A program made the translations under genes and the position numbers. This document shows positions 14,105 through 21,541 of a stretch of 21,541 nucleotides of DNA, in pieces. The stretch is taken from positions 1 to 21,541 of the forward strand of contig JBGAJB010000036.1 in NCBI GenBank assembly GCA_044225155.1, written 5' to 3'. Each line of letters opens with the position of its first letter. Within the stretch, counting starts at the first letter, position 1. Source of the DNA: CAYMBL01 sp044225155. GTDB taxonomy: Bacteria > Planctomycetota > Phycisphaerae > UBA1845 > Fen-1342. The notes beneath the pieces were generated by a model. It was not told the origin of the DNA and did not search any database. It worked only from the letters and a program-made list of their open reading frames with translations.

Positions 14105-16774
14105 GTGGAAGGCTTGATTTGCCTCCTCGTCGTTCTGGTAATCCTGCTGGGTGTCGGGCTTCCGCTTACCGCCCTCGTCGCGGCCGCGCGCGCGGAGCGG
14201 AGGATCGACGCGCTCCTCGATCGTCTCAGCCAACTCGAACGCGACATGGCAGCGCTGGTGCACACCGGTGCAGTCGAGCCGAACGATTGGAACGCCGCGG
14301 CGAATCATCCATCCGCGCGAGCCACAGACGATTCACCGCAAATGGACTCCACGGCCCCGCCGGTCTCGCTCCCGCCTGTTCAGCCGCAAGAAACGACCGG
14401 GGAACAGCGCACTGCCGACGAGCAACTTACATCTGAGCTTCCGGATGAGGGAATTTCGGTAGATGTCGATCGGGTCGCCACAAAAGCTCTCGCGCCGGAG
14501 GAGCTGGAAGCACACGTAACCACGCGGATCGCCGCCTGGCTGGGCGCAATCGCCCTCTTTCTGGCGGCCGGATTTTTCGTGAAGTGGACGTTTGACGCGG
14601 GGCTGCTAGGGCCGGCCGTGCGCTGCGTGCTGGGCGCGATTTTCGGCACAGCGCTCGTCATCTGCGGCGAGCCGCTGCGAAAACGCGACGGTCGCGTGGC
14701 TGAGGGCCTTACTGCCGCCGGACTGGGCGCGCTATATGCCGTCACGCTGGCCGCGTCGAATCTCTATCACTTCGTCGGTCCGACGCTGGGCTTCCTTTTG
14801 CTTGCCACGATCACGGCCGCGGCGGTCGCACTCTCGCTTCGCCACGGTCCATTCGTCGCGACGCTGGGCCTCGTGGGGGGCTTCGTAACGCCGGGGCTGA
14901 TCGACTCGCCCGAGCCGCAGGCCGCGCCGTTGTTCGGCTACCTGTTCCTCCTGCAAGTCGGACTGTGCCTGGTGGGTCGCAGCCGCAAGTGGAATTGGCT
15001 CAGCCTGATCGCGGGTGTCGCGGCAACGATCTGGACGCTTCTCTGGACCGCGACGCAGTACGCCCCCGCCGATGCAGCGCTTCTTGAGTCGTTTGTCCTG
15101 GTGAGCTTCGGCGTGGCGATCTTCAGCGGCAGGACAGCGCCTACGGCCGGCAACGAAACTCTGCCGATTGACACGACGCGCGTCTTGGCGGGAATTCTGG
15201 CGCTCGTCTCGTTGGCGACGCTGGTACATGCCGGAAGATTCAGTTCCACGGACTGGCTGTTCCTCGGTTTTCTTTCGACCGGCTCTCTGATCGTCGCGCG
15301 GCTGGATCGCCGCAGCGAGGCGTTAGCGTGGCTCGCAGCCGGTTGCGTGGCACTTCTGCTGATCGGGTGGCCGTGGCGAACGCCGGGCTGGGATGCCGGG
15401 CGCTTCGGCTGGGTTTCGCTTGGATTTGCGTTGCTATTCGGCGGCAGTGCGTACGCCGCCATGTGGGGCAGTGCCGCGCCGCAGCGCTGGAGCCTGCTCT
15501 CATTGCTCTCCACGCTGTCGGCTGTGTTGATCGCGTACGGCCGTTTGCCGGATCCACCAACGTTCGGCTGGGGTGCCTGCTGCCTGCTGGCCGCGCTGGG
15601 CTTTGCGATTGCCGCCGCGCCGCTGCTGCGGCCACGAACTCGCGCGCGAATGGGCGAGCAGACTTTGGCGATCCTGCTGATCGGCGCGACCGGCTTCATC
15701 GCGCTCGCCTCCATGATCGAGTTGGAGCGGCGCTTACTTCCAGTAGCGTTTGCGCTGGAAGCTCCAGCCTTGGTGCTGCTCTTCCTCTGGCTGCGCGTCA
15801 AAGCCCTACCGACCTTCGCCAATCTGATCTCGCTCGGCGCGCTGCTTGCGACGTCGCGAATCGTGGCGCTCGACGGCATCATCCAAGGTGGCATACTCTG
15901 GAATGACCTGCTGTTGATGCTGGGCGCTCCCGCCGCTACCAGCGCGCTTTGCGCGTACCTCCTGCGGCGCGATGACGACCAAGCTGGACGCGTCCAGCAA
16001 GTCCTGGCGACCGTCGCGACCTGTCTGCTTGTGACGCTGGAAATCAGGCATGCATTCGTCCAACCGGCGGCGCTCCTGCGCGGCGAAGCGCCTCACCTGG
16101 GCGAAGCCGCCGCCTATCTGAACGGGTGGCTCCTGCTGGCCCTGGCGCTGGAATGGCTGTCCCGGCGGGCGGCCCAGGACGTAGCGCGAGCAGCGACACA
16201 TGTCCTGGTGACGCTCGCACTGGGCGTAGGTGGATTCGCAGTGCTGATCGTGCTCAATCCGCTCTGGAATTCTGATCCGGTTGGTTCGACGCCCGTGGTG
16301 AACTTCCTGCTCTGGTACTACGGCGCACCGGCGCTGCTGCTCACTTTCCTTGGAATGCGGATCAGCCATTGGTCGCGTCCGGAGTGGGTTCTTTGGGCAC
16401 AGTCGGCGGCGCTGGTCCTGGTCTTCGCGCTGGTCTCACTCGAAGTTCGGCAATGGTTCCATGGGGCACTGTTGACGATTCAGGCCGACGATTGCTCGCC
16501 CAGCGAGTCATACGCCTACTCGGCCGCGTGGGTCGTTCTTGGCCTGGTTCTGCTGATCGGCGCACTCGCGAGCCACAGCCGCGCCGTGCGGGTTGCATCC
16601 CTGATCGTGATGGTGCTCGCGGTCGGGAAGGTATTTCTCGTCGACACCGCCAGCCTGCGCGATCTTTACCGCGTCTTTTCGCTGCTGGGGCTTGGCGCGA
16701 GCCTGATGGTCCTGGCGCTCATCTATCGGCGCTTCGTCTTCGTTGCCAGCGATCGCGCCGCCTCGACTGCCTAG
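14105..16774 (+). CDS. DUF2339 family large membrane protein
   Basis: An 889-residue integral membrane protein of the DUF2339 family, whose function is unknown. After an N-terminal helix (LLVVLVILLGVGLPLTALV) come a short coiled-coil-like stretch (RIDALLDRLSQLERDM) and a Pro/Glu-rich linker. The family core then begins at VTTRIAAWLGAIALFLAAGF and continues with GLGALYAVTLAASNLYHF and GLVGGFVTPGL. More than 20 hydrophobic segments fill the rest. The frame is open back to before 13928, but the upstream part looks like a remnant of another gene. I chose the GTG at 14105 because GGAG (14094-14097) lies 7 bases upstream and the hydrophobic helix begins four residues later. GTG 14069 and GTG 13928 are alternatives. 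Confidence 0.85.
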   Translation: MEGLICLLVVLVILLGVGLPLTALVAAARAERRIDALLDRLSQLERDMAALVHTGAVEPNDWNAAANHPSARATDDSPQMDSTAPPVSLPPVQPQETTGEQRTADEQLTSELPDEGISVDVDRVATKALAPEELEAHVTTRIAAWLGAIALFLAAGFFVKWTFDAGLLGPAVRCVLGAIFGTALVICGEPLRKRDGRVAEGLTAAGLGALYAVTLAASNLYHFVGPTLGFLLLATITAAAVALSLRHGPFVATLGLVGGFVTPGLIDSPEPQAAPLFGYLFLLQVGLCLVGRSRKWNWLSLIAGVAATIWTLLWTATQYAPADAALLESFVLVSFGVAIFSGRTAPTAGNETLPIDTTRVLAGILALVSLATLVHAGRFSSTDWLFLGFLSTGSLIVARLDRRSEALAWLAAGCVALLLIGWPWRTPGWDAGRFGWVSLGFALLFGGSAYAAMWGSAAPQRWSLLSLLSTLSAVLIAYGRLPDPPTFGWGACCLLAALGFAIAAAPLLRPRTRARMGEQTLAILLIGATGFIALASMIELERRLLPVAFALEAPALVLLFLWLRVKALPTFANLISLGALLATSRIVALDGIIQGGILWNDLLLMLGAPAATSALCAYLLRRDDDQAGRVQQVLATVATCLLVTLEIRHAFVQPAALLRGEAPHLGEAAAYLNGWLLLALALEWLSRRAAQDVARAATHVLVTLALGVGGFAVLIVLNPLWNSDPVGSTPVVNFLLWYYGAPALLLTFLGMRISHWSRPEWVLWAQSAALVLVFALVSLEVRQWFHGALLTIQADDCSPSESYAYSAAWVVLGLVLLIGALASHSRAVRVASLIVMVLAVGKVFLVDTASLRDLYRVFSLLGLGASLMVLALIYRRFVFVASDRAASTA

Positions 16775-16834
16775 CGGCCTCGCGCTCGCCATTCCGGGAC
16801 GAACCGGATGGCACATCCTCCATATCATGTCTTC

Positions 16835-17207
16835 ATGTCCGCCGCGCCATCGGAAAAGCCGACGCCCCGGGTCTTTCGCTCGGATTGCCCGCGCTGCCGC
16901 GGCACGGGCTGGCGTAAGCAGCGCGTGCTGCCCGTGCTCCTGTTCGTGCTCTCGATCGGCATTTTCTGGCTGGGGTTTCTCGCTTGCTGGAAGCTGCTCT
17001 CGGGCGACGTGCCCAGCGGTGACGGCCACGACGCGGCTGGCCCAGAGCCCCCGCATCCTCGCCGCGCCGCTGATGGGCGTCGCCTGCCTCGTGGGAAGCT
17101 GGCAGAGCCGCCGGCTGCGATGCAATTGCGATGAAGATGAAGACGAGCCCGAGGAAGACGGAGCGCCGGCAGCCGCCCGTGCCGATGCGAGTCGCGCGGC
17201 TGAGTAA
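16835..17207 (+). pseudogene. small Cys-motif membrane protein with an apparent frameshift
   Basis: Two overlapping frames make one sensible protein of about 120 residues. The first (from ATG 16835) gives FRSDCPRCRGTGW, a single CxxCxGxG zinc-type motif as in DnaJ, then a transmembrane helix (VLPVLLFVLSIGIFWLGFL). After about 17050 it turns into Pro/Arg-rich text. The other frame there reads RILAAPLMGVACLVGSW, a second helix, then RRLRCNC and an acidic tail DEDEDEPEEDG, ending at 17207. Removing one C from the C5 run at 17048-17052 joins the two cleanly. This is either a sequencing/assembly error or a recent inactivating change. An ATG at 16808 could add nine residues. Function unknown; a two-helix zinc-binding membrane protein is likely. 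Confidence 0.6.
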
Positions 17208-17446
17208 CCGGGTAGCCGGAACAGAACGGAAATTCGTCCGGCCGCAACAGAAGCGCGATTCATCTGAAAACTTTGACACGAACTGCTGGCTGCGACGTTG
17301 ATTCGCGCCACGGGCTTTCTACGATGAGGGTGGCTGGAAGAGAGCCGCCGGATCCGCGGGAAGGGTTTAACCCACTTCACTGGAAGCCGATTCTGATTTG
17401 TTCGCACGTTCTTCGTGCCGCCTGTTTGCGGATCCGGGCGAATCGC

Positions 17447-18530
17447 ATGGAGAACTCTCGTGAAAAAGAAACTACCCTCCGTCCGAATCTCGATCATCTC
17501 CGCCGGCAGGCAAAAAAAATCCTGGCTGATCTGCAATCCGGTGATCAATCCGCCGTCGAGATTTTTCGCACGCACCTGCCCGCTGCGCGCGGCATGAGCC
17601 CGGCCCAGATTCGAGCAGCCGGCTTCGCCTCGCGGACGCGCATCCGCTATCGCGCCAGTGACCGGTTTCCACGCTTGGCCCCCACTCGCGCGACATGTTG
17701 AACAATTCGCGCGCTCGGCGGCACTTGGGAATTCGTGAAGCTCGAAATAGACGGCCAATCGATGCCGCCGGCGGCGATGCAATCCTCGCCTGCTGATGGA
17801 CGGCGACCGATTCCGCATGGAGTCGCCGGAAGCGACATACGAGGGCGTATTCAGCATCGATGTCGAAACGGAGCCGCATCAGATCGACATCGAGTTCGTC
17901 GAGGGCCTGAGGCGGGGAACTGGAATTACGGGATTTTCCGCCTCAGCGGCGACGAAATCGAAATTTGTTTGAACATGCACGGCCAGGCGCGCCCGGCGGA
18001 GTTTCGCACCAACCCGGGCAGCGGCAACGCGTGCGAAACACTGCGGCGCGTTTCGGGCGCACGGCCTGACGCTGTCACCGGCGGGCAGCGCACGTCGACA
18101 CCGCCACCGTTTACAGCGCCCGTCACCGATGAGGACAAACGCGTTTGTCTTCCGGCCATCCGAATTGCTCAAGCGACTTGAAGGGGAATGGACGGCGGAA
18201 AAAATCGTGCTCGACGGCAAGGAATTGCCGCGCATGATGCTCAAGACCGGTCAGCGCTCTGCCAAAGACAATGAGATCAAGATTCGCTTCGGCGGGATGC
18301 TGATGATCCACGCGTTGATCCGGATCAACGAACAGACGACGCCAATGGAAATCGACTACCTCAACATCGGCGGCCAAGCGAATGGCACGATCCAGCACGG
18401 TATTTTCGAATGGCGTGGTGACGATGCGTGTTTCTGCATGGCCACTCCCGGCCAGCCACGCCCGAATGAGTTTGAATCACAGGCGGGGAGCGGACGAACG
18501 CTGAGTATCTGGCGGCCGAAGGGCCGGTAG
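17447..18530 (+). pseudogene. two-domain TIGR03067 protein, multiply frameshifted
   Basis: Following homology rather than frame gives one protein of about 360 residues. It has an N-terminal helical module (NLDHLRRQAKKILADLQSGD, then LADA, GFHAW and LARHVEQF) often seen at the start of planctomycete and other bacterial multidomain proteins. Two TIGR03067-like domains follow: GTWEFVKLEIDG through RPAEFRTNPGSG, and LEGEWTAEKIVLDGKE through RPNEFESQAGSG. Apparent single-base frame changes occur near 17628, 17641, 17714, 17788, 17905 and 18138, both missing and extra bases. Between them the frames are open and the domain motifs intact. That pattern favours local sequence error over old decay, but a young pseudogene cannot be excluded. 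The start ATG 17447 is chosen because it directly precedes the helical module. Confidence 0.65.
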
Positions 18531-18540
18531 TCCGGAAAAG

Positions 18541-18564
18541 AGCCGGCGTGTCCTCACGCCGGTT
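18541..18564. terminator. hairpin between convergent genes
   Basis: CCGGCGTG (18543-18550) pairs perfectly with CACGCCGG (18555-18562) over a TCCT loop; a G-U and an A-T pair extend the stem to 18541-18564. It lies 10 bases after the TIGR03067 gene stop and about 190 bases past the stop of the minus-strand phosphatase gene. On the minus strand it is followed by CTTTTCC, so it may stop transcription from that side as well. Confidence 0.5.
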
Positions 18565-18752
18565 GCCGAGAGCACGCACGGACACCGTTGGTCAGACGCA
18601 CCGCGGACAGACCGCCTGTATTGCGCTGCGATCGACGCATCGGTCCGTGGACTCGCATCCGCCTGCTACGCGTGGCTCTTCCTCGTCCTTTCGGAAGCCG
18701 CCCGTAAGGAGCGTCTGATTCGCGAGCTAGCAGCAATTTCGGAGGAGACGAC

Positions 18753-19364
18753 TCATTCCGCCAACGTGGCGGTCGACCCAGATGCGTACCGCTCATACGC
18801 CTCCAGCAACCGCTGATGCCGCCGGTGGCGAATGTCGAAGCCCAGCGCATCCATCTCGCGCAGTGCTTCGTCCGGTGCGACGCCTTCGACGTGCACGCGA
18901 TACAGCGCGCAAAACATGCCGGTCCGCTGCTGGCCAATACGGCAATGCACCAATGCGGGAAGTCGCCGCGCGTCGCGCATCAATTCGAGGAATCTTCCCA
19001 CCTGATCGGCCGTCGGTGGATTGCGATGATTGCAAGGCAGCGTGACGAATTCGATGCCCGCCTTCTCACAGACTGCCCGTTCCGCGCGTTCCCATTCATC
19101 GGGGTCGGCCGAATCGCGGCTGCCGCGCAGCGCGACCACCGTTTGCAGGCCGTGCTCGGCGATCAAGCGCGTCAGTTCCTCGGGTGTCGGCTGGCCGCAG
19201 CGGTAGAGCTTGCCGGGCGTAACCGCTCCGAAATGACGCAGGCCGTCATAGGGTCGACGGAACAGCCGACGAATAAACCGTGGAACGTTCAACTGCGGCC
19301 TCGGCGGCGGCGCGACTAGCCGCGCCCCGCCGGCACGCGGCAGGCTCGCGGACCGCTCGGCCAC
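18753..19364 (-). CDS. tyrosine/dual-specificity phosphatase-family protein
   Basis: A cytosolic-type Cys-dependent phosphatase. The signature loop HCRIGQQRTG at residues 140-149 holds the nucleophile Cys141 and the phosphate-binding Arg147 (Cx5R). The upstream sequence GKLYRCGQPTPEEL followed by GLQTVVALRGS is typical of the small bacterial DSP-like group (compare proteins annotated as tyrosine-protein phosphatase family, PF13350/PF22785-like; the exact family is not certain). The substrate is unknown. The GTG at 19364 lies 119 bases inside the upstream lipoprotein gene. The first 25 or so residues (AERSASLPRAGG...) look more like the true end of that lipoprotein, so the real start may be the TTG at 19292, just before NVPRF. 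It is probably co-transcribed with holA and the lipoprotein gene. Confidence 0.8.
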   Translation of the reverse strand: MAERSASLPRAGGARLVAPPPRPQLNVPRFIRRLFRRPYDGLRHFGAVTPGKLYRCGQPTPEELTRLIAEHGLQTVVALRGSRDSADPDEWERAERAVCEKAGIEFVTLPCNHRNPPTADQVGRFLELMRDARRLPALVHCRIGQQRTGMFCALYRVHVEGVAPDEALREMDALGFDIRHRRHQRLLEAYERYASGSTATLAE

Positions 19365-20565
19365 CTTCCTGACCGATTTTATCGACGACGGTGGATTTGA
19401 CCACGTAGTCGCCCGGCGCGAGGGTAGCCGGCAGCCGTACGAGCCGGGGAATGAAGCAGTCGCGGCGGCGCGTCTGGCAGCGATCCACGATTTGCGGATC
19501 TTCGAGATCGACGACCGTGTCGCCGGTCCGCGTCATGACCCGCGTGCGGAGCGAAAATTCGGCGTGGTATCGCCCATCGTCCTCGCGGCGGCTGATGAAG
19601 TTTCGCAGTTCGTTGTAGATGACGACTTCGTTGGCGCGCCCGGCGAGGAATTGCGCCGGCTCGAATTTGTCGTACTGCCCATAGCCGCGAACAGCCCGGC
19701 AGACCTGCAAATCAGAAAGTTGCAGCTCGCCGACCTCGGTCAGCGAGTCCTGAAGTTTTTCCAATTCGCCGAGCACGCGATTGGCTTCGCTCACCGGTTC
19801 GCCGCCATGGCCGGCACGGATCGCGGCCAACATGTCGAGGAAGTGCTGCGCCATCTGTTGCTGTTGATCCGTCACGAGCTGAAGCGGCGCGCGTGCCGCC
19901 GCCTCATCACCCGCCAGCAGGTGCAACACGCGCTGGTCCAGCTGCTCGCGGAAGGATTGGTTATCGCGCGATTCGCCGGCGATCGAGGCGAGCAGCGCCC
20001 GCAAGTCGCGCGGCGCGTCGCTCTGGGCCGGCTCGTTCGGAGCCGCATCACGCGCGGAGACGGGGGGCGGCGCGACTTCGGCGACGGCCCGCACGCCGTT
20101 GACGGTCGGCGGAAGTGTGGGCTTGCGCGGCGCGGCGGCCGACGTCTGACCCGCCGCTTCCAACGGCGCTACACGCGGTTTCGCGGACGTGCTGGCGGGA
20201 GCGGCTTCAAGCTCCTGCTCGCCGGCAGTGTCGTCATAGCCAAAAGGCGATGGGTCGGCCGCGAGAGATCGAGCCGACGGGCGCGGACGCTTCGCCCCCG
20301 GGGCGGTTCGCGGCCGCTCGCTCATCTGACGCGCCCAGCGCTCGATCTCATTGTCAGACGCGTCGACTTGCGCGCCGTCGCCGGCGAGTTTTGTCTTGTC
20401 GGCGCCGGCGCCTTTTACGATTGCGGAGGGTTCACTGGGCCGACTGGTCGCCGGGCGCGCCGGCTGCGGCTGCAAACCGAACGCGGCGCAGCCCGAGCCG
20501 AATAGAAGTGCAAGAAAACCGGCAGCAACGCCCGCTCCACGGGCAATCCGTACACACGCGTCCAT
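19246..20565 (-). CDS. lipoprotein with conserved planctomycete C-terminal domain (3' end probably frameshifted)
   Basis: A predicted lipoprotein of 439 residues as read. The signal peptide ends in a lipobox-like LFGSGCAAFG; a long Pro/Ala/Lys linker follows (about 35-190), then a helical stretch (FREQLDQRVLHLLAGDEAAA... about 200-280). The C-terminal domain from about 285 has VCRAVRGYGQYDKFEP, FLAGRANEVVIYNELRNF, a charged DGRYHAEF strand and LAPGDYVVKSTVVDKIGQ. From there the frame gives EGGRAVREPAACRRG, Ala/Arg-rich text unlike the domain. One base less would give GQKVAERSASLP, which fits the expected final strand. The true end therefore probably lies near 19330. The ATG at 20565 has GGAG 9 bases upstream. 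The gene follows holA by 47 bases. Likely envelope-located; role unknown. Confidence 0.75.
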   Translation of the reverse strand: MDACVRIARGAGVAAGFLALLFGSGCAAFGLQPQPARPATSRPSEPSAIVKGAGADKTKLAGDGAQVDASDNEIERWARQMSERPRTAPGAKRPRPSARSLAADPSPFGYDDTAGEQELEAAPASTSAKPRVAPLEAAGQTSAAAPRKPTLPPTVNGVRAVAEVAPPPVSARDAAPNEPAQSDAPRDLRALLASIAGESRDNQSFREQLDQRVLHLLAGDEAAARAPLQLVTDQQQQMAQHFLDMLAAIRAGHGGEPVSEANRVLGELEKLQDSLTEVGELQLSDLQVCRAVRGYGQYDKFEPAQFLAGRANEVVIYNELRNFISRREDDGRYHAEFSLRTRVMTRTGDTVVDLEDPQIVDRCQTRRRDCFIPRLVRLPATLAPGDYVVKSTVVDKIGQEGGRAVREPAACRRGAASRAAAEAAVERSTVYSSAVPSTL

Positions 20566-20612
20566 GCGGGTGCTCCAGCGGCAAGATGGCTCGTGAAAGG
20601 CGTGTGACTCGT

Positions 20613-21541
20613 CTAGGCCGCCGGGGCGGAGAGGCGAAGCAGCAGCGCTTCCACGCCTGCTTCTATCGACCGCCCGCCCGTCTTGACTTGGGAATCCAGC
20701 TCAGCGACCGCTGCCAGGAGCCGTCGCACGACCCCGACCGGCAAACGGCGCAAAATCTGCTCCAGTTCGGCCTCGCGCCCCCACATCATCACGCGCGGCG
20801 CGATCGCCCGAACCCCCTGCCCTTCGGCGACCAGCTCATGGGCGGTCAGCCAGCGGCGGAGGACAAACGTGATCCCGCCCAACGCCCGGAAAGCGGCAGC
20901 CGGATCGGTCGCGAGGACGTTTTGCCAGAGCGTGAGCGCCTGCGGCAGGCGACCGAGCGCGGCCATGTCCATGACGGCGAAGACTTTCTCCTCGCGCGAA
21001 AGGCCGACCAGTTCGTCGACATCCTGCTCAGTGACGCTGGGGCGATCGAGCGCGTAAAGCGTGAGCTTTTCGACTTCGCCCGCCAAAACGCCCTGCTCGC
21101 CGCCGATCAGCTCAACCAGGCGCGGAGCGACATTCGGCGCGGCGCGCTTCCCGAGCCGCGCGAATTCCGATTGCACGAATTCCACGAGCGCGCGACCGGT
21201 GAGCTTCTTGCACTCATGAATGCGGCCCACGCTCGCCGCCGCTTTGTAGAGGCGCGTGGTTTTCATGAAGCTGCGGCAAACGAGCACGAGCGTCGCGGAG
21301 TGGTGCGGCTTCGCCAGGTAGTTTTCGAGCCGCTCACGCCAAGCGGAGATGAACTTGTCGGCCTCCTGCACGACGACGACCCGCCGATCCGCCAGGAACG
21401 GCAGCGTCGCGAGATCGTCCATGACACGCGCCAGCGTCGGCCCGCCGTCTTCCTCATTTCGCGTGCCGTCGTATTCGCACAGCGCCATCGAGCGATCGAC
21501 GTCCGGCGGAAGCAGGTCGTTCAACGCGGATCGAAGAGCGC
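20613..21541 (-). CDS. holA: DNA polymerase III delta subunit, 5'-truncated by window end
   Basis: The delta subunit of the clamp loader opens the beta sliding clamp ring during replication. The visible part (about 309 residues, frame open to the window edge) shows the family pattern: LATLPFLADRRVVVVQEADKF, ENYLAKPHHSATLVLVC, LTGRALVEFVQSEF, LVELIGGEQGVLAGEVEKL and VFAVMDMAALGRLPQAL. The C-terminal helical collar domain follows. Full-length HolA is about 340 residues, so roughly 30 N-terminal residues lie beyond base 21541. A TTG at 21524 is not a real start, because the reading ALRSALNDLLPPD continues upstream. It heads a minus-strand group with the lipoprotein and phosphatase genes. In many bacteria holA sits next to an envelope lipoprotein gene (lptE), but the lipoprotein here is not LptE-like. 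Confidence 0.92.
   Translation of the reverse strand, partial: ALRSALNDLLPPDVDRSMALCEYDGTRNEEDGGPTLARVMDDLATLPFLADRRVVVVQEADKFISAWRERLENYLAKPHHSATLVLVCRSFMKTTRLYKAAASVGRIHECKKLTGRALVEFVQSEFARLGKRAAPNVAPRLVELIGGEQGVLAGEVEKLTLYALDRPSVTEQDVDELVGLSREEKVFAVMDMAALGRLPQALTLWQNVLATDPAAAFRALGGITFVLRRWLTAHELVAEGQGVRAIAPRVMMWGREAELEQILRRLPVGVVRRLLAAVAELDSQVKTGGRSIEAGVEALLLRLSAPAA

Noticed and set aside
17273..17325. TTGACA at 17273-17278 as a promoter -35 box for the TIGR03067 gene
   Set aside because: The only -10-like hexamer (TACGAT, 17320-17325) is 41 bases away, far beyond normal spacing.
16508..17857. 449-codon minus-strand open frame
   Set aside because: It crosses the end of DUF2339 and two plus-strand genes with clear motifs; its own translation is low-complexity Arg/Ser/Ala text.
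18600..18816. Plus-strand frame reading through 18600-18816 with protein-like composition
   Set aside because: It has no usable start codon in frame, and its last part is antisense to the phosphatase C-terminus.
19492..20505. 337-codon plus-strand open frame opposite the lipoprotein gene
   Set aside because: No recognisable motif, Arg-rich composition, no ribosome site; the opposite strand has a signal peptide and a conserved domain.
1..21541. CRISPR array, tRNA, rRNA, insertion sequence or integrase
   Set aside because: I saw no regularly spaced repeats, cloverleaf, rRNA motif or transposase/recombinase motif on either strand when reading by eye.

Overview
The window looks like chromosomal DNA of a Planctomycetota bacterium, most likely of the Phycisphaerae type; this is inferred from protein signatures, not from a marker gene. 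The signs are high G+C content, C-terminal repeats of the type GDxxGDGxVDLSDLG, membrane proteins carrying the planctomycete-style zinc ribbon CxxCxYDxR...CPECG, two TIGR03067-like domains, and weak or absent Shine-Dalgarno sites at many starts. A 64-base N run inside fabG shows that this is a scaffolded draft assembly, so frameshifts here must be read with care.

Layout. (1) 1-3217, plus strand: the 3' part of fabH, then fabD and fabG (fatty-acid synthesis initiation and elongation), then cutC. (2) 3408-5528, minus strand: a secreted WD40 protein with 14 recognisable blades and two EF-hand/dockerin-like repeats. (3) 5833-6795, plus strand: a TauE/SafE-type membrane transporter. (4) 6795-7068: a gene-free leader tiled by four stem-loops. 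(5) 7069-13338, plus strand: seven tightly packed genes that are probably one operon. They are four tandem paralogues of a small Cys-motif, single-TM protein, a zinc-ribbon membrane protein, an exported helical protein with a C-terminal calcium-loop domain, and a second zinc-ribbon membrane protein. This is the best candidate for an undescribed system in the window. (6) 13579-14104: remnants. The N-terminus of a serine beta-lactamase-family gene stops just after its SxxK motif and abuts, in another frame, what looks like the C-terminal tail of a different exported protein. (7) 14105-16774: a large DUF2339 membrane protein. (8) 16835-18530: two genes with apparent single-base frameshifts, the second being a two-copy TIGR03067 protein with about six. 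(9) 18753-21541, minus strand: holA (DNA polymerase III delta, cut by the window end), a lipoprotein and a Cys-based phosphatase. The lipoprotein/phosphatase junction also looks frameshifted.

How they may work together. The fab genes form one pathway. The Cys-motif/zinc-ribbon cluster is linked by overlapping stop and start codons and by shared architecture (a cytosolic-looking Cys cluster next to membrane helices), which suggests an envelope-associated metal-binding or redox complex, but no function can be assigned from sequence alone. I saw no rRNA, tRNA, CRISPR array, insertion sequence or integrase.
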